Below are positions 37,101-60,652 of a stretch of DNA of 64,000 nt, in pieces (position 1 is the first letter of the stretch; every line of letters begins with the position of its first letter). Source of the stretch: Atherinomorus stipes. Its lineage: Eukaryota; Chordata; Actinopteri; Atheriniformes; Atherinidae. The stretch is from positions 496,001 through 560,000 of the forward strand of contig JALJCO010013654.1 of the NCBI GenBank assembly GCA_023101725.1. Reading direction: 5' to 3'. The notes beneath the pieces were generated by a model. It had not been told where the DNA came from, made no database searches, and saw only the letters and a program-made list of their open reading frames with translations. The translations under genes were made by a program, and so were the position numbers.

Positions 37101-37638
37101 GAATATGGACAGATTTGAGGGTAAGCGTGATCATTTACAGCACTCACGTTAAAATTACTTCTTGGACAGGAAAATATGACGAGCCTACCTGTAAGATACT
37201 AAACCTTGTGGCACCTGTCACGTACTGGACGTGTCACATCACACTGCTATCTGAATGCTGTTATCCTGCTACGACATTACACTCGATCTGCAGCCCCCTC
37301 CTGGAAGCCTGTAACCTCGGGCGACAGTGGCAGCCAACCTCGGCCCTGATATATTGACTATCTTCAGCCACAGCCCTCCTGCCTGTCCCGCAGTCCTGAG
37401 CTCCATGTTGTCGCTGTCTACTGGTGCGGCAGGACAACAACAGGATTTCGGATTACCCTTGACCAACAAAACGCCTCAGCTCCTGACTGCATGTAAAATT
37501 AGGAGCAGAGCACCACGCACACAAACACACACTTTGCTTATACAAGCCCACGACTCCCTACTAGAGACAAACAGTTTAACCGTTGGTGGTCCACTCCCTC
37601 TGACATACCTCGAACCGGCCCTTGGTGATACCGTTCAT
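18962..37638 (-). CDS. fbxl2: F-box and leucine-rich-repeat protein 2 (SCF substrate receptor), complete
   Basis: Fourteen minus-strand exons give 1299 nt, 432 residues plus stop, close to the 423-436 residues usual for FBXL2/FBXL20. The F-box at about 21-67 (NKKLPKELLLRIFSYLD, then CRCAQVSKAWNVLALDGSNW) binds SKP1. About a dozen cysteine-type LRRs follow (75-400; for example NLNGCTKITD, LSWCDQIT, SGCSNITD, LEECI, YDCQQVTRAGIKR). The C-terminus is CRCCIIL. Its last four residues, C429-I-I-L, are a CAAX box for geranylgeranylation, so membrane attachment is expected. LRR wording (EMLNLNGCTKITDSTC, TALGLNCPRL, ILEAARCSH) is closer to FBXL2, and susd5/clasp2 linkage supports that. The N-terminus MNGITKGRFE and the CIIL ending are FBXL20-like. 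Intron 1 (6.9 kb) holds nested transposons. Confidence 0.92.
19956..20168 (-). CDS. fbxl2: fbxl2 coding exon 13 (residues 327-397)
   Basis: Acceptor CTGAACAG, donor GTGAGC; 71 codons. Encodes SLSHCELITDDGIRALSSST, LDNCPLITDVTLEHLKSCHR and YDCQQVTRAGIKRIR, the last LRRs. Confidence 0.93.
20287..20343 (-). CDS. fbxl2: fbxl2 coding exon 12 (residues 308-326)
   Basis: Acceptor CCTCAG, donor GTAAAC; 19 codons, VTDNTLVQLSIHCPRLQAL. Confidence 0.92.
20713..20757 (-). CDS. fbxl2: fbxl2 coding exon 11 (residues 293-307)
   Basis: Acceptor CTTCACAG, donor GTAAGT; 15 codons, NCHELEKMDLEECIL. Confidence 0.92.
20885..20945 (-). CDS. fbxl2: fbxl2 coding exon 10 (residues 272-292)
   Basis: Acceptor TTTAAAG, donor GTAAGT. 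Encodes ILEAARCSHVTDAGFTVLAR. Confidence 0.92.
21291..21421 (-). CDS. fbxl2: fbxl2 coding exon 9 (residues 229-272)
   Basis: Acceptor GCCACCAG, donor GTAAGA. Encodes ITDEGLVSLCRGCHKLQVLC and then SNITDASLTALGLNCPRL, with FBXL2-type wording. Confidence 0.93.
21525..21599 (-). CDS. fbxl2: fbxl2 coding exon 8 (residues 204-228)
   Basis: Acceptor AACCCAG, donor GTAAGA; 25 codons. Encodes LDDGALKHLQKHCPELTTIN and then MQSCT. Confidence 0.92.
22466..22592 (-). CDS. fbxl2: fbxl2 coding exon 7 (residues 161-203)
   Basis: Acceptor TGCTCAG without a strong pyrimidine tract, donor GTACAT. Encodes LEMLNLSWCDQITRDGIEAL and then ARGCSGLRALFLRGCTQ. Confidence 0.9.
22821..22985 (-). CDS. fbxl2: fbxl2 coding exon 6 (residues 106-161)
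   Basis: Acceptor TTTTCAG, donor GTACTG (weak). Two LRRs: TFAQNCRNIEMLNLNGCTKI and CSKLKHLDLTSCVSVSNHSL. Confidence 0.92.
23343..23437 (-). CDS. fbxl2: fbxl2 coding exon 5 (residues 75-106)
   Basis: Acceptor CCCTCAG, donor GTGAGA. Encodes GRVVENISKRCGGFLRQLSL and then RGCLSVGDASM, the first LRR. Confidence 0.93.
23678..23752 (-). CDS. fbxl2: fbxl2 coding exon 4 (residues 50-74)
   Basis: Acceptor CTCTCAG, donor GTGAGG; 25 codons. Encodes AWNVLALDGSNWQKIDLFNF and then QTDIE, the end of the F-box. Confidence 0.93.
24213..24560. mobile_element. hAT-like MITE in fbxl2 intron 3
   Basis: Ends TAGGAATGCAC and GTGCATCCCTA form an 11-bp inverted repeat with one mismatch. Inward GATACCAATATCAGGTACTG and a GGTATTG/GTACTTGG counterpart also pair loosely. 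About 350 bp, no ORF. Target duplication not clear. Confidence 0.55.
25318..25520 (+). pseudogene. Tc1-like transposase 3' remnant
   Basis: The plus strand keeps the Tc1 pattern around the last catalytic residue: sequence equivalent to 'pDLNPIEnLW' (CTGAATCTAATTAAGAATCT), then a recognisable 'ARKPSN' stretch and the 'L..LI...LLQK' tail. It is frame-broken with several stops and no inverted repeats are left. It is a dead fragment. Confidence 0.6.
25977..26031 (-). CDS. fbxl2: fbxl2 coding exon 3 (residues 31-49)
   Basis: Acceptor TTTGTAG, donor GTAAGC. Encodes IFSYLDVVTLCRCAQVSK, the central F-box helices. Confidence 0.92.
26032..30695. other. fbxl2 intron 2
   Basis: No exon or RNA gene seen. 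Simple repeats include a (CAAA)n-like tract at 28108-28145 and a T run at 28817-28830. The block 28850-29560 reads like old repeat sequence, but I cannot assign it to a family. Confidence 0.5.
30696..30757 (-). CDS. fbxl2: fbxl2 coding exon 2 (residues 11-31)
   Basis: Acceptor TTGGCAG, donor GTAGGG (weak at +5). Encodes VFSNSDEAPINKKLPKELLL, the start of the F-box; Arg31 is split with exon 3. Confidence 0.9.
31133..31158. repeat. (AC)n microsatellite
   Basis: About thirteen AC units in fbxl2 intron 1. Confidence 0.95.
33245..33702 (+). mobile_element. 5'-truncated L2-type LINE, C-terminal reverse transcriptase tail
   Basis: The frame reads FKILLLTFKALHGSAPSYLS, then RSLRSSSLSLLEVPR, AFSVAAPRLWNALPLELRS and SFKTMLRSHLL: the conserved C-terminal end of L2/CR1-type LINE ORF2. 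The 3' UTR has the typical TGTAAAGCACTTTGGGCATC and GTGCTATATAAATGAAATAA tail. It is strongly 5'-truncated and sits inside the TTAA-target element. Confidence 0.8.
33843..34229. repeat. 200-bp tandem duplication inside the TTAA-target element
   Basis: The unit starting GACGTGACGTCAAATGA at 33843 recurs at 34043 (period 200). The two units share GATTCTTC, AAAGACACTAAAAAGTGTAA and AACAACATTATAGCTT. Each contains TGACGTCA (33847-33854 and 34047-34054). They differ at scattered sites, so the duplication is not recent. Confidence 0.85.
35156..37608. other. fbxl2 intron 1, 5' part
   Basis: Noncoding sequence between the nested transposons and exon 1. No repeat with visible ends, RNA gene or alternative exon could be supported. 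Confidence 0.55.
37609..37638 (-). CDS. fbxl2: fbxl2 coding exon 1 (residues 1-10)
   Basis: ATG at 37638, encoding MNGITKGRFE, donor GTATGT. It matches the short N-terminal extension of FBXL20-type proteins and joins in frame to VFSNSDE. It lies in CpG-rich sequence. Confidence 0.8.
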
Positions 37639-37760
37639 GTCTGCGGCGGCACGTCCCAGCTAAAGACCAGGGGAGCCGTTTGACGAATGCCGTTATTGCT
37701 TTTGTCGCCGTTTTATTTTTGGTCGGTCGAAGTGTAGGAGCCGAGCTGGGTTCTTCACAC

Positions 37761-37785
37761 CCTCCTCCTCCTCCTCCTCCCCCCC
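37761..37785. repeat. (CCT)n microsatellite
   Basis: Seven CCT/CTC units followed by a C run, in the fbxl2 promoter/5' UTR region. Confidence 0.9.
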
Positions 37786-38179
37786 AGCCGCCAGCGAGGC
37801 TCCTGTCTCCGGGTCAGTGAGGAGGCGGTGGTGAGGGTGGTGTCGGTCCGGAGCGGCCTGTGGTTAACCTGAACGCTCGCTGTGTCGGAGACCAACGGCT
37901 CCCCAGCCCGTCTCATCACAGGGCTAACCAAAATAACAATAATAACATGGACGGTCTGTCAAGTGACTTCACTTCCGCCTCTCCCTTCATCGCTCCAGCG
38001 CGAGTCAGCTGGCACCAAAATCTCCCGAGTTGACAGAAAAAACACTCGGGAAACGCCAAATTAACGTCCGCTTTCACGTCTCATCACGTATTTCCACCGT
38101 CAAAACGCCGTTATGGCGGCTGACAGGAGCGCTTTCCTCACTGTTTTCTGTTTACTTGCGGGGAAGGGGAGGGCCAACG

Positions 38180-38187
38180 TGACGTCA
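38180..38187. promoter_or_regulatory. CRE palindrome TGACGTCA
   Basis: A full 8-bp CREB/ATF consensus within the CpG-rich region, about 540 bp upstream of the fbxl2 ATG. Function is inferred from motif and position only. Confidence 0.5.
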
Positions 38188-40242
38188 TTGCTGCAGGAAA
38201 AGCACGCGTGGTCGATTTGTTTTGATTGTGAGGACTTGCAGATATTTCGGAAAACTGCGATCGAGCGACCAGTTTGACTGTTTATACCGAAGCTATCACG
38301 ACTAGAATGCGACCGAGACGAGAGCTGACACGAGCCCGAGTGGGTCTGAATGAAGGGAGGACACACTCGCGTCTGTAGACGCCACATCCAAGAGTTTCAC
38401 TGCAGTGGAGATCTATAACTATTCCTCATTCAGGCTTCGAAATGCAGACAGTCATAACCTGAATGGCACTTCTGTCATCTCTGCATACTATAAACGAGTT
38501 AGACACTGAACAAGTATTTTTATATTTTTCCATCAATAGTTTGAGACAATTAATTTTCCTACATCATGGAGTATTTTACAGTATTAAAAGTATTAAAAGG
38601 TCCAAATCATTCTTCTAGTACGGTCTTTTTAAGAGGTTTGTGGACAGAGGGGGACATCCCTGGTCCAGAAAGTAAAAATCCTGTCCAGCGGTTGTTCCAA
38701 CCAACCACTAAACCATCTGAATTTAATTAGCTCAGCTCCTCTGCTGGTACTTGAGGTCGTTAGTAAAAACACCTTTTCTACATGTACAGGTAGATAAAAA
38801 AAAAAAAAAAAAAAAAGATGGCAAGACTTTTACCCCATGTCACCTCGACTGTCCACCTCTGTTGACAATGCTGCTTACAGACAGAGACGAGAGTCATATA
38901 TCTTGAACAACAATATCTTTGCAGATGTTCTCCAACTCTACCACTAGAGGGCGCCCGCATGCAGTCAACCTCATATGTTCACCTTGTTCTCAGGAGTCTA
39001 TGCTCAGGAGGAACAAAATCACAATGTTTACTCATGCAATATAGCATAACTTTGTGGAAAATGGACAGTCCATGAGGAAGGATAAAATGTTCTGCTCTCT
39101 GCCTTTCCAGTCACTGCATTTTATGTTCGTCAGTACCTCTACCTCGGCACCAGATCCTCCCTCACATCTTTTTTTTTTCATTCATGAACTATTTCTTTTT
39201 CTTTTTATAAGTTTCTCCCAGGAAAACCAGACCGAACTATAGTATTCCGTATCATATTGTTTTTAGTTAAGTTAAGTGTGTCGATATAAGCATATAAGTT
39301 TGGAAATAATGCAATAAAATTATTATTGGAATGAAAACAAACAAACAAAAATACTTATACATTCAAGCACAATGCAATAAGCTTTAACACATGTTTACAT
39401 TGCATTAATTACATCAGCCTACTCATGCATGCATTGAACATTTTACAGCACTAAGATCATGACTTCATGGAATATGTTACATTACTTAAGTTGATACTTC
39501 ATAATCCCAGCTACAGGTTTCCTATTGGTAAAATACAGTGTTTTTCACAGAGGAAATGTTGCCATAAAAATTCAAAAGCATTTATCTGACCTTAGACTTG
39601 TAGTAACCAAAATTTACACCACAGCCTGGTGGGGGAGCCTGTCAGTGGAGATATATACCCTTTCAGCTGGTCCTCTCCCAAGCCACAGATCTTCATCTGG
39701 AGGCTCCTCTAGGGTGTCCTGACATTTTGGACTTGTCATTTTAGCTTAGGACTTACTCAATAGGAATTTGGCCATTGCAGATGTTAAGTGGTTTGTTGAA
39801 GCTGTGAGGAAAGGTGAGGAAATTTGCAGAGAGAAAGAAAATTTAGCTGATTTATTTAGCTTGACAGGCCCATCTTCTCCTCTGTGGTTGACATTTTGCA
39901 ACGGGAAGTCAGAGGGTGGAGCTGAAGGCTGAAGGTGGGTGGGTTCAGCAGCCAACATCTTTCTTCTTATTTGGCCTTCTATATACAACTCTCTCACATA
40001 CACGCACCTAACCTTGCTCACAAGCACATCGTTTTGTATCATATTCTACTACTAATGTCATTTAGGAGACACTTTTTCCATTTGATTATAAAAACTTCCA
40101 ACATCTAAGAAGTATGGGTGATCTTTCTTCTTAGACACACAAGTTGGGGTGTCATACTTCACAGTGCAGCCGCAGAAAAAGAGATGACGATATTGGAAAC
40201 TTTTTTTTTTTCTTTGCAAAATTAAATCTTGAGCAATCATAT

Positions 40243-40460
40243 ACATTGGTGATTCCCAAACCTGGTCCTCAAGGGACATTATCCTGAAGACTTTCCATGT
40301 TGCCCTGTTGAAACACAGCTGACTCACATTAATGGGTCAGGAGCAGATCGGTCCAGAGCTCATCAGAGATCCATTTAATTTGACTCAGCTGTGTCCTAGC
40401 AGGGCAAAATGGAAAGTCTTCAGGATAGTGTGCTTAACCAGGGTTGGGAATCACTGGTAT
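40243..40460. mobile_element. Fold-back MITE, hAT-like
   Basis: Long inverted arms: GGTGATTCCCAAACCTGGTC ... CCTGAAGACTTTCCATGTTG at the left pair with ATGGAAAGTCTTCAGGATAG ... CCAGGGTTGGGAATCACTGG at the right, about 80-90 bp with few mismatches around a short spacer. The transcript would form a near-perfect hairpin. No ORF. Confidence 0.75.
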
Positions 40461-41959
40461 ACATCCACCCATGATCAACAAAATAATCTCTAAAGCTCAA
40501 TTCTGACCACTTACCTTAAAAAGACACATTCAGTGAGCTGAATAAGACACACAGATGTTGCACGACACCATGACTGTTTGCCGGTGCATCTCCTGTGTGA
40601 GGTGCATGTCCGTCATTCTGTCTGCATTGGCTTCATCTGTAAAGGTGTTGATTAAAGTCTCTTATGCTCGTTTACGTCTTCAGCCCTCTCTTCAGCCTCG
40701 TTTGAGCTTTTCTGCCCCAAAGATTTAAATTTCAGATGCTTTTTTAAAGTCCATTAAACCCTATTTTTCTAACTACATGTCAATCTGCATTTCATTTTGC
40801 AGCTCATAAGTTGGAACTGATGAAACTGCAAAAGAAAGAAGCAAAACTACCATAAAAAGGATGTAAACCATTTAAACAAAGATACATTACAGCCATAAAA
40901 AACACATCATTTGCACAATGAAGCAAAAATGGACATTTAGGAAACCTGAAAGAGAAAAAACCCACATGATGCAAAATAAACAATATAAGACGTAAGTTGA
41001 CAAATAAGATAGTTAGATGAGACCTTTTCTAATAAATGCCAAATAACAGCAAATGGCTGCAAAACTAAAGAAATATCAAATTACAAAGTGATGCTGGTCG
41101 AAGCAAAACAAATGCATGAGGCACAGTTACAGATCCAAACAGCCTCTCATGCTTTTTGTGGTTATTTGTGGGTGTTTTGGTCCTCAGTAGGACAGGTAGT
41201 ATGGCACTTTTATAAATCTGTGCTTAGGGGCCCGTTATTTCATAATCTATCCATAATAGATTTTAGAATAATTTCCAAAGCTCTTTTTTTTAACTACAAA
41301 ACAGAAACATCAGAGAGATAAAATACTTAATGCAAGACATTTTCAATTCTCATGCTTCCCCGTCCCTCAGCATCGCATGGTAATTAACAATCTCTCATCA
41401 ACAGTCAAATTAATTAACTCAGTTCTTTGAATAGCTCCACGCTCGGCTCATCGTGACTCGGGTGAGGATGGCAGCTCGGTGTTGAATGTGTCCCGATCAT
41501 CGTATTGCGTGTATTAACGTCAAGCAGGGTCGTGTGTTACACACACAATTTTTCGATGGAGTCTGTCAAATTGTTGAAAGTGTTTATGAAGTTAAGAAGG
41601 AGCTGAATAATTTTATAGTCTGTGTATTATTCAGTGGACAGTTTTTTTCCCTCTCTTTTTGTGACTTCTTTTCAAATAAATTTCATTTTTGTTTGATTAC
41701 AAAATCCATTTGTTTTAATTTGTTTTAGACTTTTTTCTGGCTTATAAGCAGGTAAAGTTCTTGCATATGTCAGTGATGTAAAAACCTTTATCATGCACTT
41801 TGGGCTTGTGTAAAAAGTTAATTCCACTAGACTAAAAATAAGGATGTTTTCTTCAGCTCTGCATGAAAGGCCTTTTATACATATATGATTTCACGTGAGC
41901 TATCAAAGCTGTTCCTGTTTGCCTGGAACCCACCAGACACAGTGGTTTTTAGGGAGGCT

Positions 41960-41973
41960 GTTGCCATGGAGAC
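41960..41973. promoter_or_regulatory. RFX-type X-box-like site
   Basis: GTTGCCATGGAGAC differs from the palindromic X-box GTTGCCATGGNAAC at one position. It lies in the intergenic region 3.5 kb upstream of the susd5 start codon. Motif evidence only. Confidence 0.25.
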
Positions 41974-44900
41974 AAAGCCATACCTCCCCTCTGGGCTTCA
42001 CCATTATGACCACTGATTTCCTCTGAGTCAGACACACACCTTGCCCGCCCCATCCTGACAGGACACGTCTCACACATACAAAGAACAATCTTGTGGTCGT
42101 ACATTTGTGTGTGCATGTGTGTTTACTTCCACAACACAGATTGCTAAATGGGAGCATACTGGAAGTCCTGTGAGATTATTACACACATGTGTGATGTCTG
42201 GTTGAGCGTCCGTCCGCTGACAGAGTCCCCCCACGGACACCTGCAGAAAACATAATTCTCACCAACCTTTCCAGGGCGGTTTAGGTGTGAATTGCCGTCT
42301 CTCTCCTTCTTGTCATCACTTTTTTTTTCCTTCTTCCCCGACCACTACCACCACCATCTCTCCAAAAATAGCCCCTGTGCATGAGTCAGGATCCCAGCCC
42401 ACCTCATCGCCTCATCCAAACCTCCGAAGGGGGCTTCCATGAAAAGCAGGAGTGGTGTCTGAGTGCAAGGTGAAAAAAATGTGACAAGGAAACACAGAGA
42501 GGGGTGACTGACAAGAGCATTTAAAGAATGCATCTGCAACATGTCTGACTCCAGTGGGACAGAGGAAACAAAGAATTATCAAAATGAAAAAGGTGTGATG
42601 TGAAAGAACGACAGAGAGAAATGAATGAGTGTCCCCAAAGAAAAGTGTTCGTCTGAAAGGAATTTCCACCTCACGGTATTCTCAAAAATTTTTTTCAATA
42701 AAATAAGAATATCTGTACGTGTATTATCAGTAAATCAAATAAATCTAAGATTGTCAAATGTGAGGATTCGCTGTTTCCCTTCAATTAAATGAATGAATGA
42801 CTCAATTGGAGAAAATGAACTTAAAATGTCACTGTTTTGGGGGCATTTTAAAAACAAAACAAAGAATCAATTAAAACAGAAAAGTTATAATTGGATTAAT
42901 GTTATGTAAAGATAATAATTTGCTGCAGTTCTATGTAAAAAAAAAAAAGAACTCACATATAAAAGTAGTTATAATAACAACAGGAGACTGCTGCCTGCAC
43001 CTTGCTGCTCAGTATTAGTAATGTGATGCAATCTGTCGCAACATCAAGACATTTTTCAATACTTAATACTTTTACATTTCTTATTCTTTCACACGATACA
43101 CATTTTTTAGAAATAATATTGTTGCTCGTTTGAACATATTGCTGTGGATGTCGGTTGTTTTGGATGGAGTGATTTTCACTGTCTGCTTTACCCCGTATTA
43201 GAATCTGTATCACTTTTGTATAATTAATAAATTAAATACCTGTTTTCATTTGTTTTATGTTGACTGTTCTGTTCACAATGGAAATAAAGATGATACTTGA
43301 TTACTTCTTTTCAAAATTATTTCTATTGCTTATTTTTTCCTTCATTTTTCCTTCAATCTTTTGAGCCCTGTGCCTCTTTTTTTAAGCCTCTGTATGTGAA
43401 ATCCCAAACCACAATGAAATATATTTCTGCAACCACAAGATCTACTATACTTGTGGAGTATAAAGGAAACAATGAGATTTGTTAAGATCTGTGAATATCA
43501 GTATATGTGTTACTAGTAAAGAATAAATAAAGATGATAATGAAAAAAGTATCAGGTTCACCAAAAATGACAAGCACTTACAGGAGGAATACAAATATCCC
43601 TTTAGGATAATGCAGCTGTAGCTGTAAACTTCTATCAAATCATTTTGCAAAATGAAAACATTACTTCTACAAAGGCCAATTCTGATCATGTGAAGCAAAA
43701 CTAAATTAGAGGTTTTCACACAGACAGTTCAGCCAAGATCTCTATTTCAGCTTTATTTCAGTTTGGCACCATCTGTTTTAAAAGTCACTAAACTGGGGCA
43801 CCAAAAGGTCAATTATTGCAAGTCTTTAATCAATTGATCCTTTCATTGATTCATCCAAGAATTCCTTTCTTTGTTCAGCTTGTAAATGGAAATTATAAGA
43901 GTGATATGATTGGTTATTGATTTGCATATACACTGTAAAAACATGGATGTGACTTTATGCATGTGTATTGATATGCAAATGGTAACTGAGTGATATTAAG
44001 GACTTTCCTGTCTTGTGAATTTGCTCTATAAAAAGAAGTACAAACCCATGAGCAGATTGTCAAACCTTTTATTCTCTGTGTGCAGGATTTAAATAAATAA
44101 ATGGTAACATATCAGGATTTAGGTTTAGTAGCCTTCCTCTTGAATACATGTGGGCTGCTATCTTCACCTGCAGCATCACTGAAACAATGGCTGAATGATC
44201 CAGATGTCCATCGTTTTTTTATCTCCTTAACCAAATGGGACGTGCACACATGCAGTCATGCACACACACACACACACATACTTTGTCTCACTATCCTGAG
44301 TAAGTCTGCATAATGAATTCTTTTACAGTGAATGTCAAGTCTTGATTCTAACCCCCACCTCCTGCCAACCCCAACTCTTAAATCAGAGTCCAGCCTCACC
44401 AAACGTGTAGGTGTCTGACTGAATTTCCAATCACAGTCTTTGAGTATGGCAACATCTGAGAGTAAAATGTGCAACCTCCTAACCATGGATACTTTTGTGA
44501 CAAAGACAGTATTTATCTCATATTGCTAATTAACCATGTCTTTTGAAATTAAGCCCAACCATTCCAGCATGGGAAGAAAGTGGAAAAAGGAATTCTGTGG
44601 TGTGTTTCTTGGTCATTATTTGATGTTTGATTACTATTTGATTAAAAAATACATTTTTTCTGAATCAGTTTTCACAAACCAAATAGTTAATTGATTTTAC
44701 AGCTTAATATCTGCACAGTAATCCATGAAGACAAGAACATTTGGTTGCAGGTAGATTCAGAGGAGGTTAGAAGTGAAGTCAACCAGCAAATATAATAAGC
44801 ACCTTCAATGGTCTACAACTTTTATCCAAGGTATACCTACAGTACATATTATAAGGTTATAAATAAAGTAGCCTAACATTCTAAATGAAGGACTATACTT

Positions 44901-44990
44901 TTAACTGTGTGGGGTCCTAAGTCTTTTAGTATTCACAAAGTCTTATAAGTACTTTAGATCTATTAGACCTATATGATAGTTCGGCTCACC

Positions 44991-45439
44991 ACCTTTAAAT
45001 CAATATGAGCAGGTGGAGCTGAGGGACGTTTCACTTACAGTCTTTCTGTAAAGGAGCAGTCCCGCTGTCCATCTCACCGCCCTCTAACCACCATGAAGAT
45101 TTGAGCCGTGACGTATTTACTAACGGGACCACGCGAGTTTTCACACAGGTGCTTCATCTGCTTGCCAGTGCGACTATTTGGGAAGATAAACTGTGCCTCC
45201 TCGTTCTTTAGCCGCTTCAGCCGTTTTCTTTTTCCGCTGATATCCTCACTTGTTAACAAGAATACTTTCCTACCACTCCGACGGTCTCTGCGTCCGGGAG
45301 AAGAAAATCAGGACTTTGTTCTTTATCGTCGTATCTCTTTGACCTGCAAGGTTGTGAACACAAGTTTTTTGGACACTTTATTTTTTTCCTCCACTTAAAA
45401 GAAGCGAGAGATTTAGTCCACAGTTCAGGGCAAAAAAAG
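44991..45439 (+). promoter_or_regulatory. susd5: susd5 promoter-proximal region and 5' UTR
   Basis: Sequence upstream of the susd5 ATG has moderate CpG content (45050-45300) and no obvious TATA box at a usual distance. The start site cannot be placed. Short ORFs in this stretch on both strands have no recognisable family. Confidence 0.45.
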
Positions 45440-59588
<14,149 letters not shown>

Positions 59589-60426
59589 GAGTTTGTGATT
59601 AGGATATTGATGAAGGGCAGAGACATTAGGACAGCTGGGTGGATTCAGATAAATCCAGGAGTAACGCACAGTTCTTTTTCTTGTGGACACTATTAAAGAT
59701 GTGAAGAGTTTGAATAGGCATGAAGAGATAATTTGCACCTGGCTCCGTTTCACAGAGCAAAACCCTGGCTGTGCAAAGAGACTTGACGGTGAAACTCGAG
59801 GAAAATAAGATGATCAGTTTCCTCATCTATCATTTTTTAATGCCCCCTCCACCACCCCTACTTTTGTTTTTTTCCTATCCATTACACTGAAAGCTCTTCA
59901 TCTTGTCGGACACATTAATGAGCTGTGCCTCAACTCCAGAAACTAAAAAAAAGGATTTATGACCATGTAGGAAAACCACAACAGAAGGCCTGCCTGCCTG
60001 AATATATGAACTAAAGAACCTCAAAAACATTTGGACATTGTGGTAATAATTGTGTTGGCTTGTTGTTATTTCTGTTGACATCATTGAGTGCTCTTTTTAT
60101 GCTTGGTGTTTATTGTTCTGTTTCAGTGTCATTCATTTTTTCTTTTATTATGTTTTTGAAAACTTTATTCCTCTTGTTAAACAACAGGAGTTCTGAATTT
60201 CAATCTATAACCGGCCAATTGGACCGGCTGCTGGTCCAAATGAAAAGGGAAATGATGTTTAATTTAGATGAAAATGAAAGGTAGACCAAAGGGTAGATGG
60301 GGAAGTTAAAAGGTTACTGAGTGATGGGAGAACATTTTCCCTCTGTGGATCTTGGCAGTCAGCTTGTGAGACATATAGAGGCATCCAGGCCGCAGACTCA
60401 GCCAGTGCATATGTGTGATAAGGACT

Positions 60427-60458
60427 GTGTGTGTGTGTGTGTGTGTGCGTGTGTGTCA
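60427..60458. repeat. (GT)n microsatellite
   Basis: GT run with one GC interruption, in the susd5 3' region. Confidence 0.95.
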
Positions 60459-60646
60459 GGTTTGTGCAATTTGCAGCAGTGTATTGTGTTTGAAGTTTGC
60501 AACTGAGGAACTTAAGTGGCATTCAAACCAACCAGATTAAACATGATGGTGCTGCCATAGCAACGGAGAATGAAACCCTCAGCTTTTAACCTATTTATAG
60601 GAATCTGTTCGCTATTTTTTCCTTTTTCTTTTTTGATTCACATTAC

Positions 60647-60652
60647 AATAAA
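60647..60652 (+). terminator. susd5: Candidate susd5 poly(A) signal
   Basis: First AATAAA downstream of the stop codon, about 1.06 kb into the 3' UTR. Later signals are also possible. Confidence 0.35.

Larger units (their letters stand above)
37639..38400 (-). promoter_or_regulatory. fbxl2: fbxl2 CpG-rich promoter region
   Basis: Sequence upstream of the fbxl2 start is much richer in CpG than its surroundings (dense at 37680-37750, 37785-37910 and 38040-38350). It contains a (CCT)n run at 37761-37785 and a perfect CRE palindrome at 38180-38187. No TATA box is evident, which fits a housekeeping-type CpG promoter. Limits are approximate. Confidence 0.65.
38401..44990. other. Intergenic region between divergent fbxl2 and susd5
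   Basis: No gene recognised. It holds an A run (38797-38817), a hAT-like fold-back element (40243-40460) and an RFX-like X-box (41960-41973). The part at 38640-38750 looks like an old interspersed repeat, but no ends are visible. Confidence 0.6.

Noticed and set aside
38640..38750. Possible hAT-type repeat piece in intergenic DNA
   Set aside because: Some words resemble common fish repeats, but there are no visible ends or target duplication.
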